A stretch of DNA of 64,000 nt from an uncultured Sphaerochaeta sp. (GTDB taxonomy: Bacteria > Spirochaetota > Spirochaetia > Sphaerochaetales > Sphaerochaetaceae). Below, piece after piece: positions 8,407-17,541 of the stretch. Position 1 is the first letter of the stretch. The number at the start of each line of letters is the position of its first letter. A program made the translations under genes and the position numbers. A model generated the notes under the pieces. That model had not been told where the DNA came from, did not search any database, and saw only the letters and a list, made by a program, of their open reading frames with translations. The stretch spans positions 1,984,001 through 2,048,000 of the forward strand of contig NZ_OY781939.1 of assembly GCF_963677315.1 (NCBI RefSeq), given 5' to 3'.

Positions 8407-10914
8407 ATGGAGAAGAAATACCTTATCATCGGAGGAGTCGCAGGAGGGGCAGGTACTGCCGCCAGACTCAGAAGAAGGGACGAGAAGGCCCAGATCATCA
8501 TGTTTGAACGTGGTGAATACATCAGTTACGCGAACTGTGGTCTTCCCTATTACGCCGGTAATGTAATAACTGAACGCTCCAGGTTGTTTGTCATGACCCC
8601 TGACAAGTTCATGGAATCGTTGAACGTGGAAGCTCGTATCCAAAGCGAAGTTGTAAGGATCGATCGTGAAGCAAAAACCATCCATGTAAAGGACCTGAAA
8701 CGCAACACGGAGTATGATGAACGCTACGATGTACTCATCCTTTCCCCTGGGGCTAGCCCGGTTAAGCCTCCCATCCCAGGGATAGAGCACCCGGCAATCA
8801 TGTCTCTTCGCTCTGTCAGCGATATCGACAGCATAAAGGAAAAAGTTGACAGTCCAGCAACCAAACGTGCAGTGGTTGTAGGTGGTGGCTTTATCGGCAT
8901 CGAGATGGCAGAGAACCTGAAGGAACGTGGCTTACAAGTATCGGTTGTGGAAGCGCTCGACCAAGTCATGAATATCATTGACTACGACATGGCAGCGGAA
9001 GTACAGCAACACCTCAGAGCAAAAGGGATCAATCTCTTCCTGAAGGATGGAGTAGCCTCCTTTGAGCATCATGGGTCACTGGTTAGCGTGCGCCTTCAGT
9101 CAGGTACCTTGATCGATGCAGATCTGGTAATCCTCTCCATTGGTGTGAGACCTGATACCGCATTCCTCAAGGATTCAGGTATTGAACTCGCAAAGAACGG
9201 GGCGATCAAGGTAGACGAGTACTTCACCACGAACGACAAGGACATCAGGGCAGTAGGTGACGCTATTGTCTTTGAAAGCCCGCTCTCAGGGAGCCCGGTC
9301 ACCATCCCCCTCGCCGGTCCTGCAAACAAGCAAGCCCGTCTCTGTGCAGATAATATCGTAGATGGGAACAAGAAGCCTTACACCGGCATCATTGGTACCA
9401 GCATTGCAAAGATCTTTGACCTGACGGTTGCTTCCACCGGATTGACCGAGAAAGGCTTGAAAGCTGCCTCTCTCCCCTATCGTTGCGCTATCACCCATGT
9501 GGGCAATCATGCAGGGTACTATCCCAATGTAAGGCAGCTCTCATTGAAAGTGCTCTACCACCCAGAGACAGGGAAAATCTGGGGTGGACAGTCCGTAGGA
9601 TATGGCGGGGTCGACAAACGTATCGACATCATCTCCGCCTTCATCGGGAAGGATGGTACGGTCTATGACCTGGCAGAATTCGAACAAGCCTATGCTCCTC
9701 CCTTCTCAAGTGCCAAGGATCCGGTAAACATGGTCGGCTTCATTGCCGTCAATGTCCTCGAAGGCATGAGCGACACCATTAGTTGGGATGAAGCAGAGGA
9801 GGCGCGGAAAAACGGCACCTTCATGCTTGACGTTAGAAGCGAAGAGGAGTTCGAACTCGGTGCCATTGAAGGGGCTGTGAACATCCCCAATATCGATCTC
9901 CGTGACCGCTTGAAGGAAGTCCCAAAGGACCGCGACATTATCCTCAACTGTGCCATGGGACTACGTGGCTACTTTGCTGAACGGATTCTCCGTCAGAATG
10001 GCTTCACCCGTGTAAGAAACCTTACTGGTGGGTTCAAGACCTATGACAGTGCAATGCGTGAACGCGAATTGCTTGAGCATAAGACAGTACTGAACATCAA
10101 GGAAGAGAGTGCCAGAATTGACAATCTCAACGAAGATGGCTCATTCCGTAGAAGAACAGAGAACAAAATCTTCAAGGTAGACGCCTGTGGATTGCAGTGC
10201 CCGGGTCCGATTATCCGACTCAAGAAGGAAATGGACAAACTTGAAGAGGGGGACCGCATAATCATCAAGGCTTCCGACCCTGGTTTCGGCGTTGATGTCC
10301 AATCCTGGAGCAAACTCACCGGCAACAACCTTGTTTCGGTAACTACAACAGAAGGGGTTATTGAGGCAGTTGTTGAAAAGGGAAATGCAAATATTTGCTC
10401 AATGCCTGACTCAGCAGGGGAAAAACCTGCCATCTGCGCTCCCGATAATGGGGCAACGATGGTGGTATTCTCCAACGACCTGGATAAGGCCCTCGCCTCC
10501 TTCGTGCTTGCAAATGGAGCTGCTGCCTCAGGAAAACAGGTTACCATGTTCTTCACCTTCTGGGGTTTGAGTGTACTACGCAAGAAAAATGCACCACCGG
10601 TCAAGAAGGATTTCATGGGGAAGATGTTCTCCAGCATGCTTCCCAAGGGAATGGATGAGCTTGGGCTCTCCAGCATGAATATGGGAGGACTAGGAGCAAA
10701 GATGATGAAAGGCCGCATGAAGAAGAAACATGTCGACCAAGTAACCCAGATGTTCGAAGATGCAATACAGTCAGGAGTACGCATGGTGGCCTGCCAGATG
10801 TCTATGGATATCATGGGCATCACCAAAGAGGAACTGCTTGACGGTGTCGAGGTAGGAGGCGTTGCCACCTACATGGGTGCCGCATCCGAGAGCAAAGTCA
10901 ATCTGTTTATCTAA
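8407..10914 (+). CDS. CoA-disulfide reductase fused to rhodanese, TusA and DsrE domains
   Basis: The protein has 835 residues with four domains. Residues 1 to about 450 are an FAD/NAD(P)H disulfide reductase with GGVAGGAG for FAD and SYANCGLPYY, whose Cys44 is the single redox cysteine of CoA-disulfide reductases. A rhodanese domain (about 460-555) has the loop CAMGLRGY with Cys515. A TusA domain (about 585-660) has CGLQCPGP, with Cys598 as the sulfur carrier. A DsrE/F-like domain (about 680-835) ends in VACQMSMDIMG. The set suggests reduction of CoA disulfides or persulfides and passage of sulfane sulfur from domain to domain. A GGAGA sequence precedes the start. It is probably co-transcribed with the MarR-type gene 8 bp upstream. 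Confidence 0.92.
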   Translation: MEKKYLIIGGVAGGAGTAARLRRRDEKAQIIMFERGEYISYANCGLPYYAGNVITERSRLFVMTPDKFMESLNVEARIQSEVVRIDREAKTIHVKDLKRNTEYDERYDVLILSPGASPVKPPIPGIEHPAIMSLRSVSDIDSIKEKVDSPATKRAVVVGGGFIGIEMAENLKERGLQVSVVEALDQVMNIIDYDMAAEVQQHLRAKGINLFLKDGVASFEHHGSLVSVRLQSGTLIDADLVILSIGVRPDTAFLKDSGIELAKNGAIKVDEYFTTNDKDIRAVGDAIVFESPLSGSPVTIPLAGPANKQARLCADNIVDGNKKPYTGIIGTSIAKIFDLTVASTGLTEKGLKAASLPYRCAITHVGNHAGYYPNVRQLSLKVLYHPETGKIWGGQSVGYGGVDKRIDIISAFIGKDGTVYDLAEFEQAYAPPFSSAKDPVNMVGFIAVNVLEGMSDTISWDEAEEARKNGTFMLDVRSEEEFELGAIEGAVNIPNIDLRDRLKEVPKDRDIILNCAMGLRGYFAERILRQNGFTRVRNLTGGFKTYDSAMRERELLEHKTVLNIKEESARIDNLNEDGSFRRRTENKIFKVDACGLQCPGPIIRLKKEMDKLEEGDRIIIKASDPGFGVDVQSWSKLTGNNLVSVTTTEGVIEAVVEKGNANICSMPDSAGEKPAICAPDNGATMVVFSNDLDKALASFVLANGAAASGKQVTMFFTFWGLSVLRKKNAPPVKKDFMGKMFSSMLPKGMDELGLSSMNMGGLGAKMMKGRMKKKHVDQVTQMFEDAIQSGVRMVACQMSMDIMGITKEELLDGVEVGGVATYMGAASESKVNLFI

Positions 10915-10917
10915 TTC

Positions 10918-11124
10918 CTAATAGTGGGGTGGCCGCTGGTCCGAAGGGGCTACGTCATCCCCCATTTCATCCACCACATCAGAGACACGCTTTTCCAATG
11001 CTTCAAGACGACTCTTCAGAAGTCCGATTTCTTTGGCTTGTTCGGTGACCACAGAATCGAGGGTTACGATCGTCTCTTCCGCATAGGCAAGTTTCATTTC
11101 AAGCTTCGTCAGACGTTCTTCCAT
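10918..11124 (-). CDS. slyX: SlyX family protein
   Basis: This is a 68-residue, almost wholly helical protein with a heptad pattern across residues 1-52 and the C-terminal RPPHY that marks SlyX. AAGGAG precedes the ATG. SlyX was found with SlyD in phage phiX174 lysis screens; its cellular role is not established. It ends 4 bp from the end of the convergent disulfide reductase gene. Confidence 0.85.
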   Translation of the reverse strand: MEERLTKLEMKLAYAEETIVTLDSVVTEQAKEIGLLKSRLEALEKRVSDVVDEMGDDVAPSDQRPPHY

Positions 11125-11206
11125 AGTAGTCTCTCCTTAGTAAGCATATCCTATCATGAGTGCGTTTCCTCGACAACTCTCAGGGGATGTTGCAAAACTG
11201 CGTTCA

Positions 11207-11284
11207 TTTGTGCAAATAAGCCTTGTAAGATGGGACATCCATGGTATACTGACTTGTATTTTGTTGCAGAATGGTGCAAATGAG
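11207..11284 (+). promoter_or_regulatory. Promoter of the WYL regulator with flanking repeats
   Basis: TTGTAA (11223-11228), a 16-base spacer and TATACT (11245-11250) form a promoter. GTGCAAATAAG (11210-11220) lies just upstream of the -35, and GTGCAAATGAG (11274-11284) lies about 25 bases after it. The first copy sits within the palindrome TTTGTGCAAA. Their placement on both sides of the promoter suggests autoregulation. Confidence 0.5.
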
Positions 11285-11296
11285 AGGAAGTATTGA

Positions 11297-12265
11297 ATGA
11301 AAGGCGAACGCGTTGCACAACTTGAGTTGTTGCTTCACTCCCATCCGGAAGGACTGAGGAGAGCCGAGATTGCGCGCCGTCTTGGCGTCCATCGCTCGAC
11401 GATCAGCAGATATGTTGATGAATTGAAGCAGTATATTGACATCTACGAGGAGAACAACCTCATCAAGATTAAAAGCAGGGAAGACGATGAGAACATTGCC
11501 CTCAGCGTCTACGAGAGCCTTGCTTTCAACCTCTCCGCGGAGATGCTTGCAACCAGCAGTGAGTACCAGAATCCCCACCTTGCATCGGGCCTGAGAAAGA
11601 TTGCCATGAACATGCGGTCCTATGCCCCGAAGATCAGTGAGAATGTCGTCAATCTCGCTGAGCAAATCGACAGGAAGATACAGGAGAAGAAGGAGTGCAG
11701 CAAGTTCAACTCTGTGTTGGAAGTGCTTATCGACTCCTGGGTATCAGGTCGTATTGTGAGAGTTGTACAGAGCCTAAAAGGATTCGACCCCATTGAGACA
11801 GAACTTGCCCCCTACTTCATAGGGTTCCGGGAAGAAGACACCGGAGGACGGCATCCTATCAGTGTGACGGGGAGATTACGCCACACCACTGAGATCATTA
11901 CCATCGATATCAGCACCATCACCAGTGCAATCATCCTTGATGAGACCTACACCATCCCGGACAACCTTAAACCATTCAAGTTCCATGAAGCCGAGGAACA
12001 CTACGAAGCTATCGATATGATTCCGCTAAGCCTCAGGCTTAAGGAACGATCAGCGATGAACGTCTTTCGCTCGGTAGTGCATGGAACCCCTGTGTTCGAG
12101 AAAACGGAAGGTGGGGATCTTATCTGCAACATGGATGCAGAGAACTCGATCGAACTCTATCTGAGAATCATCCAGTGTGGTGACTCAGTGGAGATATTGG
12201 GACCTGATAGTTTCAGGAAGAAATTCTGCAAGATGCTGAATAAAATCCTGGCTCTCTATCAGTAA
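11297..12265 (+). CDS. HTH/WYL-domain transcriptional regulator
   Basis: The protein has 322 residues. An N-terminal winged helix (RRAEIARRLGVHRSTISRYV, about residues 19-38) is followed by a WYL-like region and a C-terminal extension, the layout of YafY-type regulators. WYL domains bind small or nucleic-acid ligands in other proteins; none is identifiable here. AGAGGAAG precedes the ATG. It is followed after 57 bp by rubredoxin, and repeats around its own promoter suggest autoregulation. Targets could include the nearby redox genes. Confidence 0.8.
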   Translation: MKGERVAQLELLLHSHPEGLRRAEIARRLGVHRSTISRYVDELKQYIDIYEENNLIKIKSREDDENIALSVYESLAFNLSAEMLATSSEYQNPHLASGLRKIAMNMRSYAPKISENVVNLAEQIDRKIQEKKECSKFNSVLEVLIDSWVSGRIVRVVQSLKGFDPIETELAPYFIGFREEDTGGRHPISVTGRLRHTTEIITIDISTITSAIILDETYTIPDNLKPFKFHEAEEHYEAIDMIPLSLRLKERSAMNVFRSVVHGTPVFEKTEGGDLICNMDAENSIELYLRIIQCGDSVEILGPDSFRKKFCKMLNKILALYQ

Positions 12266-12322
12266 TAATTATCTTGCCCCTTGGCATGAATGTCGTTATG
12301 CTATGGGGAGGAGGAAACAACT

Positions 12323-12484
12323 ATGAAAGAGTACGAATGCGATCTTTGTGGGTATGTATATGACCCGAAAGTAGGTGATCCCGATAACGGAATCAAGCCC
12401 GGAACAGCCTTTGAAGATCTCCCCGAGGATTGGGTTTGCCCTCTCTGTGGAGCTCCTAAGTCTGACTTTTCACCCCGCGACTAA
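12323..12484 (+). CDS. Rubredoxin
   Basis: This is a 53-residue protein with the two iron-binding knuckles [10 protein letters not shown] and [11 protein letters not shown], and between them the typical [20 protein letters not shown]. It is a small Fe(SCys)4 electron carrier in the cytoplasm, often feeding oxygen- or peroxide-detoxifying enzymes in anaerobes. I used the ATG at 12323, which has GGAGGAGG before it, rather than an upstream ATG. An intrinsic terminator follows directly. Confidence 0.96.
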   Translation: MKEYECDLCGYVYDPKVGDPDNGIKPGTAFEDLPEDWVCPLCGAPKSDFSPRD

Positions 12485-12501
12485 TCACGTGGGTTTCTAA
12501 G

Positions 12502-12532
12502 AACGGGGATGGTACTGCCTTCCCCGTTTTTT
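12502..12532 (+). terminator. Intrinsic terminator after rubredoxin
   Basis: AACGGGGA and TCCCCGTT form an 8-bp stem with an 11-base loop, followed by a run of six T. Confidence 0.9.
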
Positions 12533-12554
12533 CATATCTAGAGGAGAGCCTTTT

Positions 12555-13034
12555 ATGTTCAGAGCGATGCGTAGAGCAAAGCAGCAACTCAATGAGAAAG
12601 AGACCATGGCCATACTTGAAGCAGGTTCCTATGGTACGCTTGCCTGCCTTGGGGACGATTCCTACCCATATGCAATTCCCCTCAATTACGTCTACCTTGA
12701 CAATACGCTCTACATGCATAGCGCCAAGCAAGGGCATAAAGTCGATGCCATTGCAAACCACAGGAAAGTGTCTTTCACCGTTGTAGGCCAGGACCAGATT
12801 GTAAGCAAGGAGTACACTACCTACTTTTCCAGTGTCATTGCTTTTGGGAAGGCACGATTGGCTGAAGGAGATGAGTATACAAGGGCCTTTACAGCCCTCA
12901 CTGACAAATATGCGAGCGACAGACCGAAACAGGAACGTATAGAACAGGTCAGGGAATGCAGGCAGGCAATCATTATCGCCATTGATATTGAGCACCTCTC
13001 AGGCAAACAAGCAAAAGAGTTGTCTCAGAAGTAA
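12555..13034 (+). CDS. Pyridoxamine 5'-phosphate oxidase-like flavoprotein (NimA-type)
   Basis: The 159-residue split-barrel protein begins MFRAMRRAKQQL, a start shared by many NimA-like flavin-binding proteins. LEAGSYGTLACLGDDSYPYA, NYVYLDNTLYMHSA and GHKVDAIANHRKVSFTVVG follow. Family members bind FMN or F420, and a few reduce nitroimidazoles, but most are uncharacterised. GAGGAGAG precedes the start. It lies between rubredoxin and a nitroreductase, which supports a reductive or stress role. Drug resistance should not be assumed. Confidence 0.8.
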   Translation: MFRAMRRAKQQLNEKETMAILEAGSYGTLACLGDDSYPYAIPLNYVYLDNTLYMHSAKQGHKVDAIANHRKVSFTVVGQDQIVSKEYTTYFSSVIAFGKARLAEGDEYTRAFTALTDKYASDRPKQERIEQVRECRQAIIIAIDIEHLSGKQAKELSQK

Positions 13035-13139
13035 CACACTATAGAAAACAAATAGTTACCTCAGAAAGAAAAACCTTATTCCCTGTACACGGATAATGAA
13101 AACCATAGTACATTGAAAAGAGATGAAATGGAGGAATCT

Positions 13140-13712
13140 ATGGCAATGTTAGAAATTATTGAGAAAAGGAGAGCCTATCGTGCTCTCGATACAAAACCCA
13201 TCAGTGATGACATCTTGGTCCGTCTAGCAGAAGCAGCGCACACCGCACCTTCATCCATGAACAACCAACCATGGAGACTGGTGACCGTCTCTGATGAAAC
13301 AGTATTGGAAAAGCTCAAGGAAGCACTGGCTCCGGGTAACTACTGGGCAAAGAAGGCTCCAGCGTTGGTAGCGGTGGTAACCAACAACGCCTGGGGAATG
13401 ACCCTTGGTGAACGCCATTATGCCCCATTTGAACTGGGTATGGCAGCGATGGCGTATCAGCTTCAGGCTGTACAGGAAGGACTGTATGTACACCCCATCG
13501 CAGGGTTCAATGCCGATCTGGCAAAAGAAGTGTTAGGCATTGCTGATGAAGACTCCATCATGGTACTGATGGTGGTAGGATACCCAGGAGACAGCTCCCA
13601 CCTAAGCGAAAAACACCTGGAGAGTGAAAACGGCAAACGCGATCGCCTTCCCTTGGAGAACGTGCATGCATTCAACCATTTTGATAAGCAGTTGAAACCA
13701 AAGGGCAAATAG
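13140..13712 (+). CDS. Nitroreductase family protein
   Basis: The ATG at 13140 has GGAGG 5 bases upstream, which favours it over an in-frame start at 13113. The 190-residue protein has the FMN-contact RRAYRALDTKPIS near its start, then APSSMNNQPWRL and the late FNADLAKEVLG and MVLMVVGYPG segments. These enzymes use FMN and NAD(P)H to reduce nitro compounds, quinones or enones. It ends 2 bp from the convergent MFS gene. The physiological substrate is unknown. Confidence 0.9.
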   Translation: MAMLEIIEKRRAYRALDTKPISDDILVRLAEAAHTAPSSMNNQPWRLVTVSDETVLEKLKEALAPGNYWAKKAPALVAVVTNNAWGMTLGERHYAPFELGMAAMAYQLQAVQEGLYVHPIAGFNADLAKEVLGIADEDSIMVLMVVGYPGDSSHLSEKHLESENGKRDRLPLENVHAFNHFDKQLKPKGK

Positions 13713-13714
13713 TC

Positions 13715-15028
13715 CTACTGAAGATGTACAATCTCCTGATTGATAGCCTCTTTGAGCCGCTCTTCTTCTGTGATGATCATCTTGCTCTCCTTAAGGAAGG
13801 TGCTGCCGATCATTGCAGCAGCGAGGAGAGCGGCCAAGGTGGCAAGCAACATGGGGGCATACTGCTCGGTAATCACCAGAGAGAAGACAAGAATGGCTGC
13901 ACAGGCAGCTTGGCTGAAAAGCAGCAACATTCCCTGGATGACCTCCTCACTGATCCCCTGCCCCAATTCAGCAGCATACTGCGTGCCGATGGGAATAGCT
14001 GAGAGCAAGGAGAGCCCGACAATCGAGGACCCGATCAAGGCAATGGCCTCACTGTTCAGCAGTACTGCACCAATTTGCTGGCAGAAAACCAGAAGCAGGA
14101 TACCCGGGATCGAACAGACATTACAGAATACAAAGAAAAGTTTTCTCCTGCGAAAACGGTCTGAGAGGGCGGGCAGCACAATTGCTCCCACCATACCTCC
14201 TGCAAGCATTGCAATCCCCAAAAATCCATTTGAATCAGCAAAACCAAGAAACTCACTGATCTCATCAATCTTGATAAACAAGGTCATCAGAACACCCCAA
14301 CCAATTGCAAAAATAATCATCAGCCCTCGGAGGGATGAAATAGCATTGATTGCCTTGAACGAGGAACGGTAGTGTACCTTGTTGTTGCTTGGCAAAGCTG
14401 AAGAAGGAGAGGGAGGGTTCTCTCGTATCAATAGGGCTGCGGCAAGGGCAAGGGTCGAACTGAGAATCGCATAGAAACGCATCAACTCCTCAAAACCGCT
14501 CCCCCACGAGGGATCATTCGCCTTGGTCACAACCAAGATCGGAGAGACAATCATTACCACTGCAAGTGACAGGTATTGGCTGGCACTGGTGATACCGACA
14601 GCCATACCACGCTCTCGGATGGGAAACCAGCGGCTGACAATCTCAGTAATACTGGTCAGGACCAAGGCCTGACCAATCGCAAGGATGAACTGGCCAAGGA
14701 GAACCAGAGAAAAAGTCGAAAGATAGATCCACTTGGTCATGGATCCGAATATGATCAAGCCGCAGGCTATCCAGGTGGCAGTGCGGATACCAAGACGGTG
14801 CAACAAGTAAGATGCAGGGATACTAGCCACCACAAACACAATGAGATACGTCAGCGAGAGCAAGTCCACCGGACGAGCGTAGGTAAGCGTTAACTGAGAT
14901 GCATAATATTCATTTGCAACCCTACCAACAGGAGAGAGATTCAGCCAATGAACCTCCACCGAAAGAATCAGGAGTATCAAAGAGAGTAAAATCAACCATC
15001 GGTAGCGATATGCCTTCACACTTTTCAT
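13715..15028 (-). CDS. MFS transporter
   Basis: I place the start at MKSVKAYRYRWLILL (15028), right before the first membrane helix, giving about 437 residues and 12 predicted helices. The segment RERGMAVGITSASQYLSL after the first six helices and DRFRRRKLFF in the second half are MFS loop features. The overall look is closest to the FLVCR/nitrate-nitrite-like branch. No Shine-Dalgarno sequence is seen. TATCCT lies 7 bases before the ATG, as in the leaderless candidates elsewhere in this window. The substrate is unknown. Confidence 0.82.
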   Translation of the reverse strand: MKSVKAYRYRWLILLSLILLILSVEVHWLNLSPVGRVANEYYASQLTLTYARPVDLLSLTYLIVFVVASIPASYLLHRLGIRTATWIACGLIIFGSMTKWIYLSTFSLVLLGQFILAIGQALVLTSITEIVSRWFPIRERGMAVGITSASQYLSLAVVMIVSPILVVTKANDPSWGSGFEELMRFYAILSSTLALAAALLIRENPPSPSSALPSNNKVHYRSSFKAINAISSLRGLMIIFAIGWGVLMTLFIKIDEISEFLGFADSNGFLGIAMLAGGMVGAIVLPALSDRFRRRKLFFVFCNVCSIPGILLLVFCQQIGAVLLNSEAIALIGSSIVGLSLLSAIPIGTQYAAELGQGISEEVIQGMLLLFSQAACAAILVFSLVITEQYAPMLLATLAALLAAAMIGSTFLKESKMIITEEERLKEAINQEIVHLQ

Positions 15029-15094
15029 ACCGTATAGGATAGACCATTCCACTTGATTTGTATATCTCCACTGGAAGAAGTGAACGCAGTACCG

Positions 15095-15100
15095 TATACT
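15095..15100 (+). promoter_or_regulatory. -10 element 6 bases before a start codon (nitroreductase at 15107)
   Basis: TATACT is followed by CTTTCC and the ATG. No good -35 hexamer is visible at the normal distance and there is no Shine-Dalgarno sequence, so this is a possible leaderless start. Confidence 0.4.
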
Positions 15101-15106
15101 CTTTCC

Positions 15107-15892
15107 ATGCAAGAAACATTGGAACTATTGAATAATCGACGAACTGTCCGCGCCTTCCAGGAGCGACCCATCGAGGAGGAGCATCTCTCGCTCCTGAAAC
15201 AGGCAACCCTCCGTGCCCCTACGGCAGGGAATATGGCTCTCTACTCAGTCGTTGAAGTCAGCGACAGCGAGAAGAAGAAAACCCTTGCTGGAATATGCGA
15301 CAACCAGGAGATGATCAGTAAGGCACCCTTGGTCTGGGTATTCCTCGCCGACATGCAGAAGTGGGTGAATTATTTCCAAGAAAGCGGTGCTGTAGAGAGA
15401 GGAAAAGAGCAAATGAACGTCTCCTATCGTAAACCTGGCCTAGGTGATCTGCATCTCTGCATGCAGGACGCAATCATAGCAGCGCAGAACGCAGTGGTAG
15501 CTGCAGAAGCACTCGCTATAGGCTCCTGTTACATCGGGGACGTCATCGAGCAGTTTGAGGACCTGAGAGATCTCCTGGAACTGAAACAATACACCATCCC
15601 GGCATGTATGCTTATCTTTGGCTACCCCAAAGGAAAAGGTCCCATCAAATTGACCCCCCGTTGCCCGGCCCCCTCCGTCTTTATGGAAAACCGATATGAG
15701 GAGCTCCATATTGAGGAGTTGGCACATGCTTACCAGGAGCATGAACAGCAGAGAAGGACAACACACTCGCTTCCCTATGAGAACATGGGAACACTCGCAG
15801 ATTACTACTACCTGAGAAAGCACACCAGTGCCTTCATGGAGGAGATGAACCGCTCTGTCAGTGTCATGTTTGATTGGTGGTGTGGAGACTAA
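15107..15892 (+). CDS. Nitroreductase family protein (NfsA/FRP-like)
   Basis: I start at MQETLELLNNRRTVRAF (15107), where the FMN-binding N-terminus begins; an upstream in-frame ATG adds unlikely residues. The 261-residue protein has RAPTAGNMALYSVVEV, DAIIAAQNAVVAAEALAIGS and YIGDVIE, matching the longer NfsA/FRP branch. It probably reduces flavin or nitroaromatic and quinone substrates with NAD(P)H. It is the second nitroreductase within 2 kb and belongs to a different subfamily from the one at 13140. Its start lies divergent to the MFS gene with only 78 bp between them. Confidence 0.88.
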   Translation: MQETLELLNNRRTVRAFQERPIEEEHLSLLKQATLRAPTAGNMALYSVVEVSDSEKKKTLAGICDNQEMISKAPLVWVFLADMQKWVNYFQESGAVERGKEQMNVSYRKPGLGDLHLCMQDAIIAAQNAVVAAEALAIGSCYIGDVIEQFEDLRDLLELKQYTIPACMLIFGYPKGKGPIKLTPRCPAPSVFMENRYEELHIEELAHAYQEHEQQRRTTHSLPYENMGTLADYYYLRKHTSAFMEEMNRSVSVMFDWWCGD

Positions 15893-15897
15893 AAAAC

Positions 15898-15926
15898 TTG
15901 CTTACTCCCTCATTTCCCTCTACCAT
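15898..15926 (+). promoter_or_regulatory. Promoter of the yesN-like operon (possible leaderless start)
   Basis: TTGCTT (15898-15903), 17 bases, then TACCAT (15921-15926). The predicted first transcribed base coincides with the ATG at 15934. There is no Shine-Dalgarno sequence. Confidence 0.5.
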
Positions 15927-15933
15927 GATAGCT

Positions 15934-17541
15934 ATGCCGTATTCAATACTTCTGGTTGATGATGAGTCTGCTGTGCGAGAAGGAATTCGCTCCCGTACCC
16001 CATGGGAGCGGTATAACTTTTCGGTGGTGGGAGAAGCTGGGAATGGAATAGAAGCCCTTGAACTGGTTGAGGACCTTCATCCCGATGTCGTCATCACTGA
16101 TATCAGAATGCCCTACCTCGATGGCATGGACCTGATCAAGGAAATACGGCTTGCCCATCCTGCAACCACACTCGTGATACTCAGTGGATATGATGAGTTT
16201 ACCTACGCCCAGCAGGCAATGCACTATGATGTGAGTGAATATGTCCTGAAACCAGTCTCTGTTGATGATCTTTGTGGGCTATTGGAACGTTTAGGCACTC
16301 GTTTGGATCAAGAAATCAAAAGAACACAGGACCAGAAAAGACTGAAAGAGGTCTACCAGCAAGCACTCCCCCTTATCAGGGAAAAGTTTCTCCTCTCTCT
16401 TCTCACCACCACCCAAGCCACCAGTGACCAGAACCTGATCTCCAAGGCCAGGGAGTATGGCCTTGACCTGGAGAAGGATGAATTCATGGTAGCGCTCATC
16501 GAAAGTGACCACCTCCAGAATGATCCACTGCAGACATTGGCAATGTTCGAGGTAGTTGATGAGGTATGCAAGAAAGAGGAAGGGTCCCTGGTGTTTCAGT
16601 TCGAAAACCAAGTAGCCATAATCTTCAGTGCCAATAGCCACAAACAGGCACACTATGATTCAGTGTTCAAAAAACAAACTTACCGTAAAGCTGAGCAGGT
16701 CCAGGCATATTTGGAGAAATACAACTTTCCTGTTGTTCTTGGAATAGGAAACCAGGTGCACAGACCATCAGCAATCTCCCAATCCTACAGACAGGCACTA
16801 AGGGCTCTCAACTATAGTTCTTGCTACCCTGAACAGTCTCTCTTATTTATCAGCGACCTGGAAAGCGAGTCCCCTGAAGAGCAACTCGGGGCCATCCAGG
16901 AGCTACAAGCCAATGTGGTACTTTCCGTAAAAACAGGAAATGACCAACAGGTAAGTGAAGCAGTTTCCAACCTGTTCGGAGAGGCCCTCGCATCGCTTAG
17001 CCTTACCCAGATTCAGGAACTCGTCCTCTCCCTGGCTGTCTCGCTCCAGGACTTGGCTCACAGCTATGGGCATACCCTCTTCACCCTCTCAGAGGATGAA
17101 GGAAGAAACCTCTTTGCAGAGCTCGCATCTCTCACCACCCTGGGTAAAGCACGCCGTTGGTTCACGCATCTCTGTCTGGAGATCCGGGAGAAGATAGCCG
17201 GGCAAAGAGAGAACTCACACATCCAGTTCATAGGAAAGGCAAAATTCCTCATAACCAAGCACTTCACTGAATCTGGATTCGGCCTTGAGGAAATCTGTGA
17301 GATGATCGGGGTCAGCCCATCCTACTTCAGTTCCACCTTCAAGAAAGAAGTTGGATTGAGCTTCGTACAATACCTGACTGCGATGCGTATGGACCGTGCA
17401 AAAGAGTTATTGGTCAAGACTGAAGGAAAAACCTATGAAATCGCCCAGGCAGTCGGGTTCTCCGAACCCAACTACTTCAGTTTCAGTTTCAAGCGACATG
17501 TGGGATTATCCCCAAGCCAGTACAGACAGGCTAACCGATGA
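15934..17541 (+). CDS. YesN-type response regulator (receiver + AraC HTH)
   Basis: The protein has 535 residues from MPYSILLVDDES; an ATG at 15925 is an alternative. The receiver (about 1-120) has the acidic pair VDDE, the phospho-acceptor Asp in VVITDIRMPYLDG, Ser in ILSGYDEF and Lys in EYVLKPVS. A long middle region is followed by an AraC-type double helix-turn-helix (last 100 residues) with FGLEEICEMIGVSPSYFS and YEIAQAVGFSEPNYFS. The stop overlaps the kinase start by 4 bp. Such pairs control carbohydrate uptake genes in Gram-positives and spirochetes. The mgl genes that converge on this operon are the obvious candidate targets. Confidence 0.93.
   Translation: MPYSILLVDDESAVREGIRSRTPWERYNFSVVGEAGNGIEALELVEDLHPDVVITDIRMPYLDGMDLIKEIRLAHPATTLVILSGYDEFTYAQQAMHYDVSEYVLKPVSVDDLCGLLERLGTRLDQEIKRTQDQKRLKEVYQQALPLIREKFLLSLLTTTQATSDQNLISKAREYGLDLEKDEFMVALIESDHLQNDPLQTLAMFEVVDEVCKKEEGSLVFQFENQVAIIFSANSHKQAHYDSVFKKQTYRKAEQVQAYLEKYNFPVVLGIGNQVHRPSAISQSYRQALRALNYSSCYPEQSLLFISDLESESPEEQLGAIQELQANVVLSVKTGNDQQVSEAVSNLFGEALASLSLTQIQELVLSLAVSLQDLAHSYGHTLFTLSEDEGRNLFAELASLTTLGKARRWFTHLCLEIREKIAGQRENSHIQFIGKAKFLITKHFTESGFGLEEICEMIGVSPSYFSSTFKKEVGLSFVQYLTAMRMDRAKELLVKTEGKTYEIAQAVGFSEPNYFSFSFKRHVGLSPSQYRQANR

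Noticed and set aside
8407..10914. Plain NADH oxidase
   Set aside because: The NCGLPYY cysteine block together with the rhodanese, TusA and DsrE domains points to CoA-disulfide or persulfide chemistry.
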